Source: Bolinopsis microptera (Eukaryota; Ctenophora; Tentaculata; Lobata; Bolinopsidae). Taken from it: a DNA stretch of 64,000 nt. The translations under genes were made by a program, and so were the position numbers. Of the stretch, positions 42,584 to 53,429 are shown piece by piece. Below the pieces are notes generated by a model that ran no database searches, was not told where the DNA came from, and worked only from the letters and a program-made list of their open reading frames with translations. Location of the stretch: NCBI RefSeq assembly GCF_026151205.1, contig NC_087084.1, forward strand, positions 11,745,453 through 11,809,452, read 5' to 3'. Each line of letters begins with the position of its first letter. Position 1 is the first letter of the stretch.

Positions 42584-44772
42584 CCTAAGCTTAACAGCCT
42601 TTCATCAGAATTTGATAGCTAGACTTTATTCTAAGTCTAGTTATTTCTAGCAACCTCTCAATGCTATCTCCAGCTCTATCCCGACCCTGGCAATGACATA
42701 TGCGGGTTATTCGAGGTATCTTGCATAGCAAACGAAGCGGCATGTGCAATGTGCATTCACAACACAAAAAAGCCACAGTGGATGATGGAAGGTATATTTA
42801 CACTTCCTATACCCCCCTATAATACCGGGCCTCTTGCGGGAGTGACAAAAGGTGCACAGTTAAAAGAAGCCCCTGTGAGAAATCGCATTTCTTGCACAAC
42901 TGGGTCTAATTGTTATAGAGGCAAAGAAGAGGTCCGGTACATTCAGATACCTGGTATAGATTGGCAAGATTGACGGTACAGAGAAGTTTTGATCATTGAA
43001 ATCAATAAAATGATAGTATACAGCAGGTAAAATTGGTTCGATCTTAAACGGTCCTTTTGTGCTGTTTCTTTATGTGGAATTTGATAAAGCTATATTGTAA
43101 TTAGTTATGAAACTCTAATATTGTGTGGTTAACGTTTTTCAGGTTCAGCCCTTTCCGCTAAGCTATTCCTAATTACTAAAATATGCCGAGATTTACTGAA
43201 CTCCAACTTCAAATATTGATGATTTTAGTATTCCCCAATCTAAAAAGGTTCGAAGTTTTTCTGCAAAGCATTTTTATCCACGTTTCATGCAATTCGATCA
43301 CTTTTGGCGGAAATTTTTTTTTCAAATTTTCGAAATTTTTCCAAGTCTCGAAAAAAATTTGTGTAAGAGAAAAAGTTTTGAAGTTTTTCTAAAAACTACA
43401 TTTCTCCGTGTTTCAAACGATTTTAATTATTTTGAGCCAATAAAAATTTTTCACTTTTTTTGGTAATTAACTAATTAGTAATTATCCAATTAGCTGATTG
43501 TCCGATGTAAAAATTTTTTGTACAAAAGTTTTACTCCTTGATAAGATAAACATTCTAGGTTAATTTCCAGCCTTCTACGACGTTCACAACTAAAGATATT
43601 TGGCAAACTAGAAAGGTGGTACAAAGGTGGTAAAAAGTGGTAAAAAGTGGTGTTTCTGTCGAGATACAAAATTGGTGACAAGTCTAATTATGTTCGTAGG
43701 GGTTCTAACTACCATATTCCGTTGCTAAATCCTTGTGAACATTTAAATCCAACGGAACCCTTAAATCGACCACTTTTCCCCTTACTATAAGATTGGACAA
43801 AAAAATAACCGAGTTATGAGCCAAAAACCATATGACCATATTTGGGCATACGCACCAAATTTGATCGATTTTGGCCCATAAATTGGTCAAATATCAATAT
43901 TTTTTAATGAAACCAACTTTATATGGAAGGTAAGCATATACTACACATCCTCTATGATTATCAGCTCAGCATCTACCTAACTGTGGATTCTGTGTTCAAA
44001 TAATCGCAAAAAATGAACAAAATCGTCCATATCTCAGTTCGCGATATTTGCGAAACTGATTTCGCTCAAAACAATTTTTACATGAAATTTTCGGAATCAA
44101 TGTAGAATTGCATTTCGACCTTAAGTTTTGTATTGGAATTTTGAGTTAGGCCTTTAAAAAAATTTGGCGGCCATATTCTGAAAAATGCCAGGCAAATTTT
44201 GGAAATCAGTTTCGCAAATATCACGAACTGAGATATGGACGATTTTGTTCATTTTTTGCGATTATTTGAACACAGAATCCACAGTTAGGTAGATACTGCG
44301 CTGATAATCATAGAGGATGTGTAGTATATGCTTACCTTCCATATAAAGTTGGTTTCATTCAAAAATATTGATATTTGACCAATTTATGGGCCAAAATCGA
44401 TCAAATTTGGTGCGTATGCCCAAATATGGTCATATGGTTTTTGGCTCCTAACTCGGTCATTTTTTGTCCAATCTTAATGAAAATTCATATACGAGTTCAG
44501 GGGACCACTAGCTACAAGTAAAGCACCTAAAATCTCAGTTTTGGGCATTTTCAGGGTATTTGGCTAAATTGGGCCTAATTTGGACAAAATATGGGCGTGG
44601 CTGCCCCGCGGGCACCGTTTGGCGGTTGGGGTCCGGGACCCCCTCAAAAGTTTGGTCACCGGTCCTAGTTTGTTGGTCAACTGCTATCTCGAAACAAAGT
44701 TTCACAAAAAAATCAGGGTGAACCCCCCCCCCCCCATCCCCCCCCCCCATCCCCCCCCCCCCCCCCCCTTAA

Positions 44773-45096
44773 TGTTAAGAGGATTAAGTTTCATAGTTTG
44801 ATAATAACAGCTTTACGTGACTTTATAATTAGTTAATTAGTATCAGCATAATCCGAATACCTGAAGTTGGACCTGTTTTAAATTTGGTAACCATACTCGC
44901 TTGTTTTCTATTTTCTGGGTTACTGCCGAAACTTTTTTAAAGCTTGTTTCTTCCTGATGTAACCAAAGCGAAAAGCTTTTCAAATAATCACTGAAATTTA
45001 GATCTCGAACTTATATCTTTATATTCATTTTGTTTTCTAGTGACGATTGTAACAGTGAAGAGGCAACCTCTCTACGGTCGTTAACGTTTTAGTAAA
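44773..45096 (+). promoter_or_regulatory. Upstream region of the zinc-finger gene with a probable 5' UTR splice acceptor
   Basis: ATTTTGTTTTCTAG at about 45027-45040 is a good acceptor, followed by 56 nt of untranslated leader before the ATG at 45097. An upstream non-coding exon is therefore likely. No clear TATA box was found. Confidence 0.4.
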
Positions 45097-46866
45097 ATGG
45101 AGCAGCAGACTGTACCAGACTTTAAAGATGAGATGAGGATGGAAGAAGAAAGTACTTCACCGGAATTGATCAAGACAGAGATTAAGCAGGAGGAAGATAA
45201 ACTTCTTGTTAAATCAGAAGTGCATTCGAATGCAGTTTCTCAGTTGGATTATCCCAACCAGGAATCAGCATTGCAGTGGGTTCATCCCAATAAAAATGCT
45301 CACATTCGCTCTGAATGTTCCTACAATGCAAGATGCAAAGATGAGATGAAGATGGAAGAAGAAAGTACTTCACCGGAATTGATCAAGACAGAGATTAAGC
45401 AGGAGGAAGATAAACTTCTTGTTAAATCAGAAGTGCATTCGAATGCAGTTTCTCAGTTGGATTATCCCAACCAGGAATCAGCATTGCAGTGGGTTCATCC
45501 CAATAAAAATGCTCACATTCGCTCTGAATGTTCCTACAATGCAAGATGCAAAGATGAGATGAAGATGGAAGAAGAAAGTACTTCACCGGAATTGATCAAG
45601 ACAGAGATTGAGCAGGAGGAAGATAATTTTCTTGTTAAATCAGAAGTGCATTCGAATGCAGTTTCTCAGTTGGATCATCCCAACCAGGAATCAGCATTGC
45701 TTTGCTACCAGTGGGTTCATCCTAATGAAAATGCTCACATTCGCTCTGAATGTTCCTACAATGCAAGCAAAAAAACAGCTTCAGTTTTACATCAGCGGAC
45801 TCATTCCGAAGAAAAACCGTATAAATGCTCTGAATGTTCCTACAGTGCGAGCGTAAAACAAATCTTAGTTCGCCATCAGATGACTCATACCGGTAAAAAA
45901 CCATATAAATGCTCTGAATGTTCCTACAGTGCAAGCCAAAAATCACACCTAGTTCGCCATCAGACAACTCATACCGGTGAAAAACCGTTCAAATGCTCTG
46001 AATGTTCCTACAGTACAAGCGTAAAACAAATCTTAGTTCGCCATCAGATGACTCATACCGGTGAAAAACCATATAAATGCTCTGAATGTTCCTACAGTTC
46101 AATCCAAAAATCACACCTAGTTCGCCATCAGTGGTCTCATACCGGCGAAAAACCGTTTAAATGCTCTGAATGTTCCTTTAGTACTGGCTGGAAATCAGCC
46201 CTGGTTTCCCATCAGATGGTTCACACCGGTGAAAAACAGTATAAATGCTCTGAATGTTCCTACAGTTCAAGCCGAAAATCACACCTAATTAACCATCAGA
46301 TGACTCATACCGGTGAAAAACAGTATAAATGCTCTGAATGTTCCTACAGTGCTCACTGGAAATCAACCCTGATTTTCCATCAGCGGACTCATACCGGTAA
46401 AAAACCGTTTAAATGCTCTGAATGTTCCTACAGTTTAAACCGAAAATCAAACCTAGTTAACCATCAAATGACTCATACCAGTGAAAAACCGTACAAATGC
46501 TCTGAATGTTCCTACAGTTCAGGCCGAAAATCACACCTAATTAACCATCAGAACACGCATACCAGTGAAAAACAGTATAAATGCTTTGAATGTCCCTTTA
46601 GTACTGGCTGGAAATCAGCCCTGGCTTGCCATCAGATGACTCATACCGGTGAAAAACAGTATAAATGCTTTGAATGTTCCTACAGGTCAAACCGAAAATC
46701 AAACCTAGTTTACCATCAGATAAATCATACCAGAGAAAGCCCGTATAAATGCTCTGAATGTTCCTACAGTACAAACCGAAAATCAAGCCTAGTTAACCAT
46801 CAGATGGCTCATACATACTTTGCTTGCGCGGTTTTGCAACGCCTTTGTTCCTCTGTAAAATGCTAA
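45097..46866 (+). CDS. C2H2 zinc-finger protein, 12 fingers, triplicated N-terminal module
   Basis: A 589-residue single-exon frame. Residues about 11-223 are three near-identical 71-residue repeats (DEMKMEEESTSPELIKTEIK...). They are acidic and carry hydrophobic-K-x-E SUMOylation-type motifs (IKTE, IKQE, VKSE). Each ends in a half-finger RSECSYN lacking the first Cys. Twelve full fingers follow of the type KCSECSYSASQKSHLVRHQ with TGEKP-like linkers. This is probably a nuclear DNA-binding regulator. Fingers vary at the base-contact positions (QKSHLVR, VKQILVR, RKSNLVN, WKSALVS). Expansion by tandem duplication is obvious at the DNA level. The target is unknown. The last 18 residues after finger 12 look random. 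Confidence 0.9.
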   Translation: MEQQTVPDFKDEMRMEEESTSPELIKTEIKQEEDKLLVKSEVHSNAVSQLDYPNQESALQWVHPNKNAHIRSECSYNARCKDEMKMEEESTSPELIKTEIKQEEDKLLVKSEVHSNAVSQLDYPNQESALQWVHPNKNAHIRSECSYNARCKDEMKMEEESTSPELIKTEIEQEEDNFLVKSEVHSNAVSQLDHPNQESALLCYQWVHPNENAHIRSECSYNASKKTASVLHQRTHSEEKPYKCSECSYSASVKQILVRHQMTHTGKKPYKCSECSYSASQKSHLVRHQTTHTGEKPFKCSECSYSTSVKQILVRHQMTHTGEKPYKCSECSYSSIQKSHLVRHQWSHTGEKPFKCSECSFSTGWKSALVSHQMVHTGEKQYKCSECSYSSSRKSHLINHQMTHTGEKQYKCSECSYSAHWKSTLIFHQRTHTGKKPFKCSECSYSLNRKSNLVNHQMTHTSEKPYKCSECSYSSGRKSHLINHQNTHTSEKQYKCFECPFSTGWKSALACHQMTHTGEKQYKCFECSYRSNRKSNLVYHQINHTRESPYKCSECSYSTNRKSSLVNHQMAHTYFACAVLQRLCSSVKC

Positions 46867-47321
46867 CAGTAACAATTTTAATCGACCAGCCCTCCACAAC
46901 CTGGAGAAGGAGACCGCCAAGAGGAACTCTGTTTATGCCTAGTGATTCAGCTAAGTCAAACTATCATAATATGCACTACCGAAGTTTACACAATGATACT
47001 CGTTTTGAAGATTACTTAAAGCTCTCAGACCAGTTTCCCACCCCCAGTGGTTACAGAGCTCAGTCGACTAAAGCCGGGAAGAACAAGCACAGCACTACAG
47101 AACTAGCCGGACAGAACACAGGAAACTGCACACACAGTGCAGAACTGATTGTGATAACACGAAGTCCCGACAAGATGACGGAGGACACTGCAATTACATC
47201 CACAAACACTACAAACTACTTGAACTTCCGGGCAGCCCCACTAAATACAAACACTAACTTGAACTTCCGGGCAGCCCTTTTGAATATGTTAAATGCGAAT
47301 GTGTACTTGAAATCATACTGT
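46867..47321. other. Downstream of the zinc-finger gene, no supported gene
   Basis: An open frame overlaps the gene's 3' end and continues through a cruciform repeat; it is not supported as coding. A duplicated phrase (CTTGAACTTCCGGGCAGCCC) occurs twice near 47218-47274. Confidence 0.5.
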
Positions 47322-47520
47322 ATATTAATATATATACATATCACCGGAGACTCGCGGGCGGAACAAAATATTGCACGCGCACGCGCGTGCAATATTTCAT
47401 ATGTCCCCGAGGGCGCTAGCCCGAGGAGGACATATTTTCGTATAGCACGGAGGGCCCATCGGGCCCGAGTGCTATACGATTTTTCCGCCCGCGGGTCGAG
47501 GTGATGTGGATTATATCCAC
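47322..47520. mobile_element. Three-hairpin cruciform cassette, copy A (intact)
   Basis: The outer stem TCACCGGAGACTCGCGGGCG (47341) pairs with the inverse at about 47482-47503. Inside are three stems: ATATTGCACGCGC... (47367-47397), TATGTCC-CCGAGGGCGCTAG (47400-47433) and CGTATAGCACGGAGGGCCC (47439-47478). Together they form a cloverleaf-like fold. No coding function. Confidence 0.8.
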
Positions 47521-47559
47521 CAGCGGGCGTATTACAGTTAATATATAATTTTATAAATA

Positions 47560-48083
47560 AACAATGGAGCTTGTATAAAAGTCAACTCTAGAAAAGGTCG
47601 CCACTAATTGTTGTAACCATGGTAACACGTCACGTGTTCAATGTAAGCCAATCATAAAGGGATGTGTCGTATATATAGGGGCTGGAGATGCACTGCATTC
47701 CTGGGCCGTGGGAATAATGAATGTAATGTCAGTGACGATGAATATCAATAATATAGGGGGATTATAGTGCTGATGTGTATTATGTAGTGTGTTATAATAA
47801 CTTTGATATAAATCAAAGTATCATGTCATCTGCTCACGAGCTGCATGAGCAGCCCTACCGGACACAAAAATAAAATGTATTATATAGTTGCAGTGTAATA
47901 AGGAATTTCACATGGAGACGATACAGAAACTGAAAATATTTTAGAGAACTCCGGGCTATATTGCTACTAGTCAAATTAAATGTCACTTGTTAGCGGGCTA
48001 TATCATGAGCGGGCTGTAGAGATATCGGGCCCTTTGACAGCGGGCTGGTGAGAGCCCGCTATGCGAAAAAGCGCACGCTGGTG
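47560..48083. mobile_element. Body of the cruciform-associated repeat, copy 1
   Basis: It shares several blocks in order with 53430-53865 (AGCCAATCAT, TCATGTCATCTGCTCACGAG, GAGAACTCCGGGCTATATTG, AGCGGGCTGTAGAGATATCG). It runs directly into cruciform copy B at 48084. Confidence 0.65.
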
Positions 48084-48360
48084 GATATATATACATATCA
48101 CCGGAGACTCGCGGGCGGAACAAAATATTGCACGCGCACGCGCGTGCAATATTTCATAGGATACAAGGATACAAGGATACAAGGATACAAAAGTGATAAT
48201 TATTTTATTGAGTTCACAATAGTTATAATTCTGAAATAATTTAAGTTACACACTTCTAATCATTTACAAATGTGTAGGGATAAAATAGAAATGTTATAAT
48301 ATAATGCTATTTTCTTTAAGTAAATCAAATTTGTATGGTTCATGAGTTTATTTTGATTAA

Positions 48361-48823
48361 CTAGAGCATTATGCACTTGCCAGTATTTGAGTGGAAATCT
48401 GGGCTCTTATAATAGGCTGTATATTGTTCGTTCACAGAGAGAATTGAATGGATTGCTCTTGCTGTGGCAGTAAATTTGGTAGGATCTAGATTTTTGTTGG
48501 AGAGCAGACCGGCTAGGTCAGTGATGTTTTGGGGATAAAAGTTGAATTTTTCCCTAACTGAGGAGTAAAGCAAACAGTCAATTAATACATGGCTTTCGTC
48601 CTCGATAGGTTTGAGCCCTTTACTGAAAAAGCAGTAAGTGCACCAACGTTCTTCTCTTGGTACAAGAGGGGTTTCGTATCTGCCCCTTTCAACGTAGAGG
48701 TTGTGGCAGCTGATACGAAACCTTGTCAAGCTTTTTCGAAAATCAGGTACTTTGATTATTCGTAGGTATGCCTCTGGTTCAAAATCATGTTTAATTAAGT
48801 TATAGAATTCTAGTTTTGTAGTA
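48361..48823 (-). pseudogene. LINE ORF2 C-terminus (cysteine-rich end)
   Basis: It reads RFRISCHNLYVERGRYE, then CTYCFFSKGLKPIEDESHVL and DCLLYSSVREKF. The H-x-L-x-E-GRY / C-x2-C / EDE-H-L-x2-C pattern is the usual C-terminal domain of CR1/Jockey-like ORF2 proteins, downstream of reverse transcriptase. The reverse transcriptase itself is missing here. Confidence 0.7.
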
Positions 48824-49544
48824 CAGTCAAATCCGTCTTTTTGTCGGACAAAATTCGCAACAAAGCGATTTTAACGGGATATGGTCGGGACAGGTCCCAG
48901 GAATCATTCCAGAGAGTTCCCAAAATCCTCGACTTCAGGAAAATCCACAGTTACCACTTTTTTACCACCTTTTTACCACTTTGGTTTTCCGCAAATAAGT
49001 CACGTTCTGAATATCCTAGAAGATTCTAGTTTAAAGCATTGTGTTTAGAAAACAAAGAAGAACAACTTTTTCTTTAACAACTTTTTCAAAAATAAATTAT
49101 TTAATTAATTAATTAAATAATTAATAAATTTTCAAATATTTCAAAAATAAATTTTCATAAAAAATGTTCACAGTTACATTCCACGTATATTGAACTAATT
49201 TTTATGAAAATTTTCACTTACAATATTTTGGACTTGTAAAATTTTCGAAATTTGTAAATAAAAACCACTATTTACCACTTTTTACCACATCGAATCTCCG
49301 CTAATAAAACGACTTCTGAATGTCGTAGAAGGTTCTAGATTGAACCAATGTGTTAAAAATATAAAAGAGAACAACTTTTTATTCGACAACCTTTGGATTA
49401 GATAATTAATTAATTAGTTAATTCGATTATTAAACAAATATTCAAAAATTATACAAATTATTTTTGATCAAAATATTTTAAAATTACATATCACGAATAA
49501 TTAACAAATTTTCATTAATTTAATCGGGAAATCGAAGTAGTACT

Positions 49545-50098
49545 TTATATAACCATATATACTAGATAAGAGTCTAACTTATGAGTCCTCAGCTGGCACA
49601 TTGGTGCAATTGGATCCTGACATTTGAGGAAGGTTGATCCACAATGTATTCCTGCTTTTCTGCATGAACAAGCATTGCCACAACCTGACTTTAAACAGTT
49701 GCAACTGATTTTTTGAATGAGCTTTTTCGGAGCTGTACTCATAAGAGTGGTCACTGGTACATGTGTCCCATTGTTCTGAATAATTTGTTCATCTTCCATC
49801 CCCAGCTTATCGGATCTAGGTCATTCTCATCCCACGCCTGCAGCTGATGGTAAACACGATAATAATGTTGTTCAGCTGCCCCAGATGTTGGCAGGAGCTG
49901 TTCGCACTTGATGTCTGCTGTTAAAGATTGCGACTTCTGTTCAAGACCTGAAAGTCTAGCTTCATCTAGTGATCTCTTGGTGGTGAGAAACAGTAGGTGG
50001 TCAAATGCAAAGTGTTTTGTCATGTGCAGTAAAATGACAAGCAAATCAGTATCATCACCAATTACAGAAACATCAACTTGATTAGACCTGTAGACCAC
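49545..50098 (-). pseudogene. Relic of a transposon-associated protein (PIN/FEN-like VIGDDTDLLV family)
   Basis: Two overlapping frames read VSVIGDDTDLLVILLHMTKH, RVYHQLQAWDENDLDPISWG and KISCNCLKSGCGNACSCRKA. From memory, invertebrate repeat genes carry DTDLLVLL, GCDTTS, RVY-Q-W and a CNC-C-C-C-C cysteine tail in this order. The frames are offset, so the gene is broken. Function is unknown; a PIN-like nuclease fold is only inference from the GDDTDLL motif. Confidence 0.55.
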
Positions 50099-50377
50099 TC
50101 AACTGCCTCTCTGCAAATCAAAACATCTGCAAAACGATGTGCGAAACGGATTGAAAATGACGAAGTTATCAAGCAATTTGTTTATCTCGTTAGCGAAATT
50201 GATTGGGTTATCAATGATTACCTAATCGCTTATCAAGTGACAGGGTGCTACGATACCGTAATTGGGCTTTCTGCACGATTTCTGTGCCACGCTTTCACTG
50301 GATCAGACACCACCAGTCGGATCCACGGAGTTGGTAAGGATCGGCTATTCAGAACGATTCCGATAGTGGGAATCTAG
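50078..50377 (+). pseudogene. Inverted middle part of the same relic
   Basis: The plus strand reads CHAFTGSDTTSRIHGVGKDR, the block that should lie between the DTDLL and RVYHQ blocks on the minus strand. The internal segment has therefore been flipped. The upstream text (ARFLC, VINDYLIAYQVTG) matches sequence near 36750 inverted. Confidence 0.5.
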
Positions 50378-50783
50378 TGCACTAAGCTACGGAGAAAGTC
50401 ACGTGACATTTTTGGGCGAGCGAATTAGTAACTTAGTAAGAGCCTAACGTATGTGTACTATACCAACTTACCCTGTCTGTAATCCGGTTTGAGGATTCAT
50501 CATTTGGTGCGATCTCTACGTTACAGAATGAAAATTTGTTTAAACTGTGTTCGTGGACTAAAGATGGTCCTGCCTCATTTACAACGGACTCCTCTTCATT
50601 GGCCGATATAATAGTTAATAGCACTATGTTTACAGTATGCACTGAAGGGGTATCCTAGGAAGTTTCTTGAACTTTTAACAGGTACCCCTCCTCATTTAAC
50701 CCTCAATTAAGTTTCCTATCATTCGGTTGAGTCGACCGTTGAGATCGCATAGATCCAATGGATCCTTAGCTACTCCCTAGACT

Positions 50784-50856
50784 AGGTGACACTGGGATTC
50801 GAACCCTGAACCTTCTGCGCAGAAGGCGGATGCTCTAACCGCTAGGCTAGATATGA
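50784..50856 (-). tRNA. tRNA-Arg(UCU)-like sequence, probably pseudogene or SINE head
   Basis: Box A (TAGCCTAGCGGTTAGAGC) and box B (GGGTTCGAATCCC) are well kept. Aligning to the tRNA fold puts TCT at the anticodon. The acceptor stem does not pair and the T stem has an A-A mismatch, so a functional tRNA is unlikely. Confidence 0.55.
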
Positions 50857-52804
50857 ATCTTTGGAACTGGTCTATGGTCACTGTCTGCAATAATACACAC
50901 AAGACGTCACTCTGAGCTGAATCAGTCATGCCGTTGTACTGCCGTTTAATTTCGTTCAGTGACCAGGGGTTGTTGATCCAACCTGTGGTGCGTTGATTTG
51001 TTTATTTATACAAGGTATAAGAGGCGTCAGGATAAAGAATAGGACCTCTTAAAGCTATTCACCGAAACTAACTCCTTATTTGCCTGGTGAATTAAAACAT
51101 TGTATTGGTTAAAAATGCCTCTAGTTGCGCTCTCCGCTGAAATCAAACTTAAAAGTAAAACGGTAAAAACATATTACTATTATTGTATATTAATTGACAG
51201 CTACTAACATAGAATCTGCACGCGTACAGTATCAGGCACACGATGTGTTCTTCTTTTGTCAAAATATTAACTATTTCGTGTGATTTTAGTCCTCGATTTT
51301 TAGCAGATTCAACTTTTTTAGGAAGAGAAGCAAACAAACCAGTTTAAAAATTCAGTTAAGCACAACACTAAGTCGAGAGATATGATGTGTAAATAGTTAT
51401 AAGCTATAATAGTATCGTACAAATTTGGATATTTTACCGTTTATTCCATTTATCTGGATTTTTTAAATCTGTTATCTTATCTATGTGACGGTGTATGTTC
51501 TGTTATTTAAGTAAATTCATTTTACGTTTTACGTCACGGCAAATGTTTTTGATAAAAATTATATTTTGAAATTTTTAAAAATTTAATTATTATTTAATTA
51601 ATAAATCAATTAATTATCTAATCCAAAGATTGTCAGATAAAAAGTTGTTATCTTTTATATTTTGAACACATTGGTTCAATCTAGAACCTTCTGCGACATT
51701 CAGAAGTCGTTTTATTAGCGGAGATTCAATGTGGTAAAAAGTGGTAAATAATTGGTTTTTCTTAACAAATTTCGAAAATTTTACAAGTCCAAAATATTGT
51801 AAGTCCAAAATTTTCAAAATTTTCATAAAAATTAGTTCAATATACGTGGAATGTAATTGTGAACATTCTTTATGAAAATGTATTTTTGAAATATTTGAAA
51901 ATTTATTAATTATTTAATTAATTAATTAAATAATTTATTTTTGAAAAAGTTGTTAAAGAAAAAGTTGTTCTTCTTTGTTTTCTAAACACAATGCTTTAAA
52001 CTAAAATCTTCTAGGATATTCAGAACGTGACTTATTTGCGGAAAACCAAAGTGGTAAAAAGGTGGTAAAAAAGTGGTAATTGTGGATTTTCCTGAAGTCG
52101 AGGATTTTGGGAACTCTCTGGAATGATTCCTGGGACCTGTCCCGACCATATCCCGTTAAAATCGCTTTGTTGCGAATTTTGTCCGACAAAGGCTTAAATT
52201 AGGACGGATTTGACTGTACTATTGGTGAGGAGGCCTTGGCAGATTTCCAGGTATTCACGAATTCTTCCCTCATATTATGACTGATTTGGGTGGAGATATG
52301 ATATGTCCCCGAGGGCGCTAGCCCGAGGAGGACATATTTTCGTATAGCACGGAGGGCCCATCGGGCCCGAGTGCTATACGATTTTTCCGCCCGCGGGTCG
52401 AGGTGATGTGGATTATATCCACCAGCGTGAGCTTTTTCTTACAGATATTAGTTTTTTTTTATATCGGGTATATCCATGACTATGAGCGGGCGCTTCTCAA
52501 GTGTAGTTGTAATGCCACTAATTAGATGATCATTTACTAAGTTTTATAAATGTAAATATATCCACAATGTAATATATATCCACAAGTGGGCGTTTATCAC
52601 GAAGCTTCAGTTTCCAACAATCACAGCAAATTAATGTACAATATTTCAGAAATTTTACGAGAAAATCATGTTGCTTTTAGTTTAAGATGTTATAGAACAG
52701 GCCAAAATGACTGACTATAGAACGAAAAACCGGCCGCTATCAAACAATGTTTCAGCTCATTGTTTCATGTACATATAATTTTATTGTAAACAATCAAAAT
52801 ATAG

Positions 52805-53015
52805 GCCCTCTCTCCCTCTCTCCCTCATCTCCTTATATCCTTCTCTCCCTCTCTCACTCTCTCACTCTCTCCCTATCTTCCTTTCTCCTTTTCCCACTCT
52901 CCTTACCTCCCTCTCTCCCTCTATCCCCCTCTCTTTATCTTCATCTCTCCTCATCTCCCTCTCTCCTCCTCTCCCTCTCTTTCTCTCCCTCTCTACTTCT
53001 CTACCTCTCTCCCTC
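52805..53015. repeat. Pyrimidine-rich CTCTCCCT microsatellite
   Basis: About 210 bp of CTCTCCCTC/TCTC variants, purine-free for long stretches. Frames through it are artefacts. Confidence 0.9.
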
Positions 53016-53429
53016 CCTGGAACCAGAACAAACACCGCCAGTCGCCACAGAGCAGCTGCTACTACCACGTGAGTTGTCATTATCAGTTACCAGGGTAACC
53101 AAGGTTACCCAGGTTACCAGTTACTAGAGTTTCTGTAGCAGCTACTGAGTGACTGGACAATCAAAAGTAGTAACCCAGAGAGCTCGAGATCACAGTCTGA
53201 TCATGGACAATGGACATTGAATATGAAAGTTAAAGATCAAATTTATAACATCAATTTAAATGGCAGTTTCAAAACAAAAACAGGGCAAAATATCTTTTGG
53301 GAACACAATAGAATAACACGTAAAATGTCGGCCTAAATTTCAAGGTTTATCAACTGAAATAGTGAACTGAAAATGGTAAACACAAAACAATTATCGATAC
53401 TAATGGATATCACAGGCTTAGACTTAACG

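Larger units (their letters stand above)
40338..44768. mobile_element. 4.4-kb inverted-repeat element, TTAA TSD, poly-G/C ends
   Basis: The left end is about 22 G then TTCACCCTGATTTTTTTG; the right end is the inverse running into C tracts. The flanks are TTAA (40334-40337 and 44769-44772). Arms match over about 1.4 kb on the left and 2.1 kb on the right. The right arm keeps a palindromic block (43900-44430) lost on the left. The core (41760-42600) holds a LINE ORF1 scrap and a telomere-like foldback element. No transposase is seen. TTAA duplication is made by piggyBac and Kolobok-type elements. Confidence 0.75.
48824..52216. mobile_element. 3.4-kb CAGTCAAATCCGTC-ended element with PIN-like gene relics
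   Basis: The ends CAGTCAAATCCGTC/GACGGATTTGACTG lie next to TA. Subterminal arms of about 500 bp are inverted copies (TACCACTTT-rich). It interrupts the LINE ORF. Internally there are relics of a conserved animal repeat protein in two orientations and a tRNA-like unit. Confidence 0.75.
48159..52300 (-). mobile_element. 5'-truncated LINE with (TTGTATCC)n 3' tail
   Basis: Read on the minus strand: FVNTWKSAKASSP (near 52250), the 48824-52216 insert, then EFYNLIKHDFEPEAYLRIIK and a C-terminal zinc-like motif. A 3' UTR follows, with AACTCAATAAA and four TTGTATCC units at 48159-48190. The tail abuts the cruciform repeat exactly. Confidence 0.75.
48084..52433. mobile_element. Cruciform cassette, copy B, split by a LINE
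   Basis: The left half (48084-48158) ends ...GCAATATTTCATA. The right half resumes at about 52301 with ATATGTCCCCGAGGGCGCTA and ends ATCCACCAGCG. The insert is a minus-strand LINE that itself hosts a Tc1/pogo-like element. Confidence 0.8.

Noticed and set aside
46824-47504. 226-codon frame overlapping the zinc-finger 3' end
   Set aside because: It overlaps a well-supported gene and continues through the cruciform repeat with no domain.
50784-50856. Functional tRNA gene
   Set aside because: The acceptor stem does not pair, and it lies inside a mobile element. It is kept only as tRNA-like.
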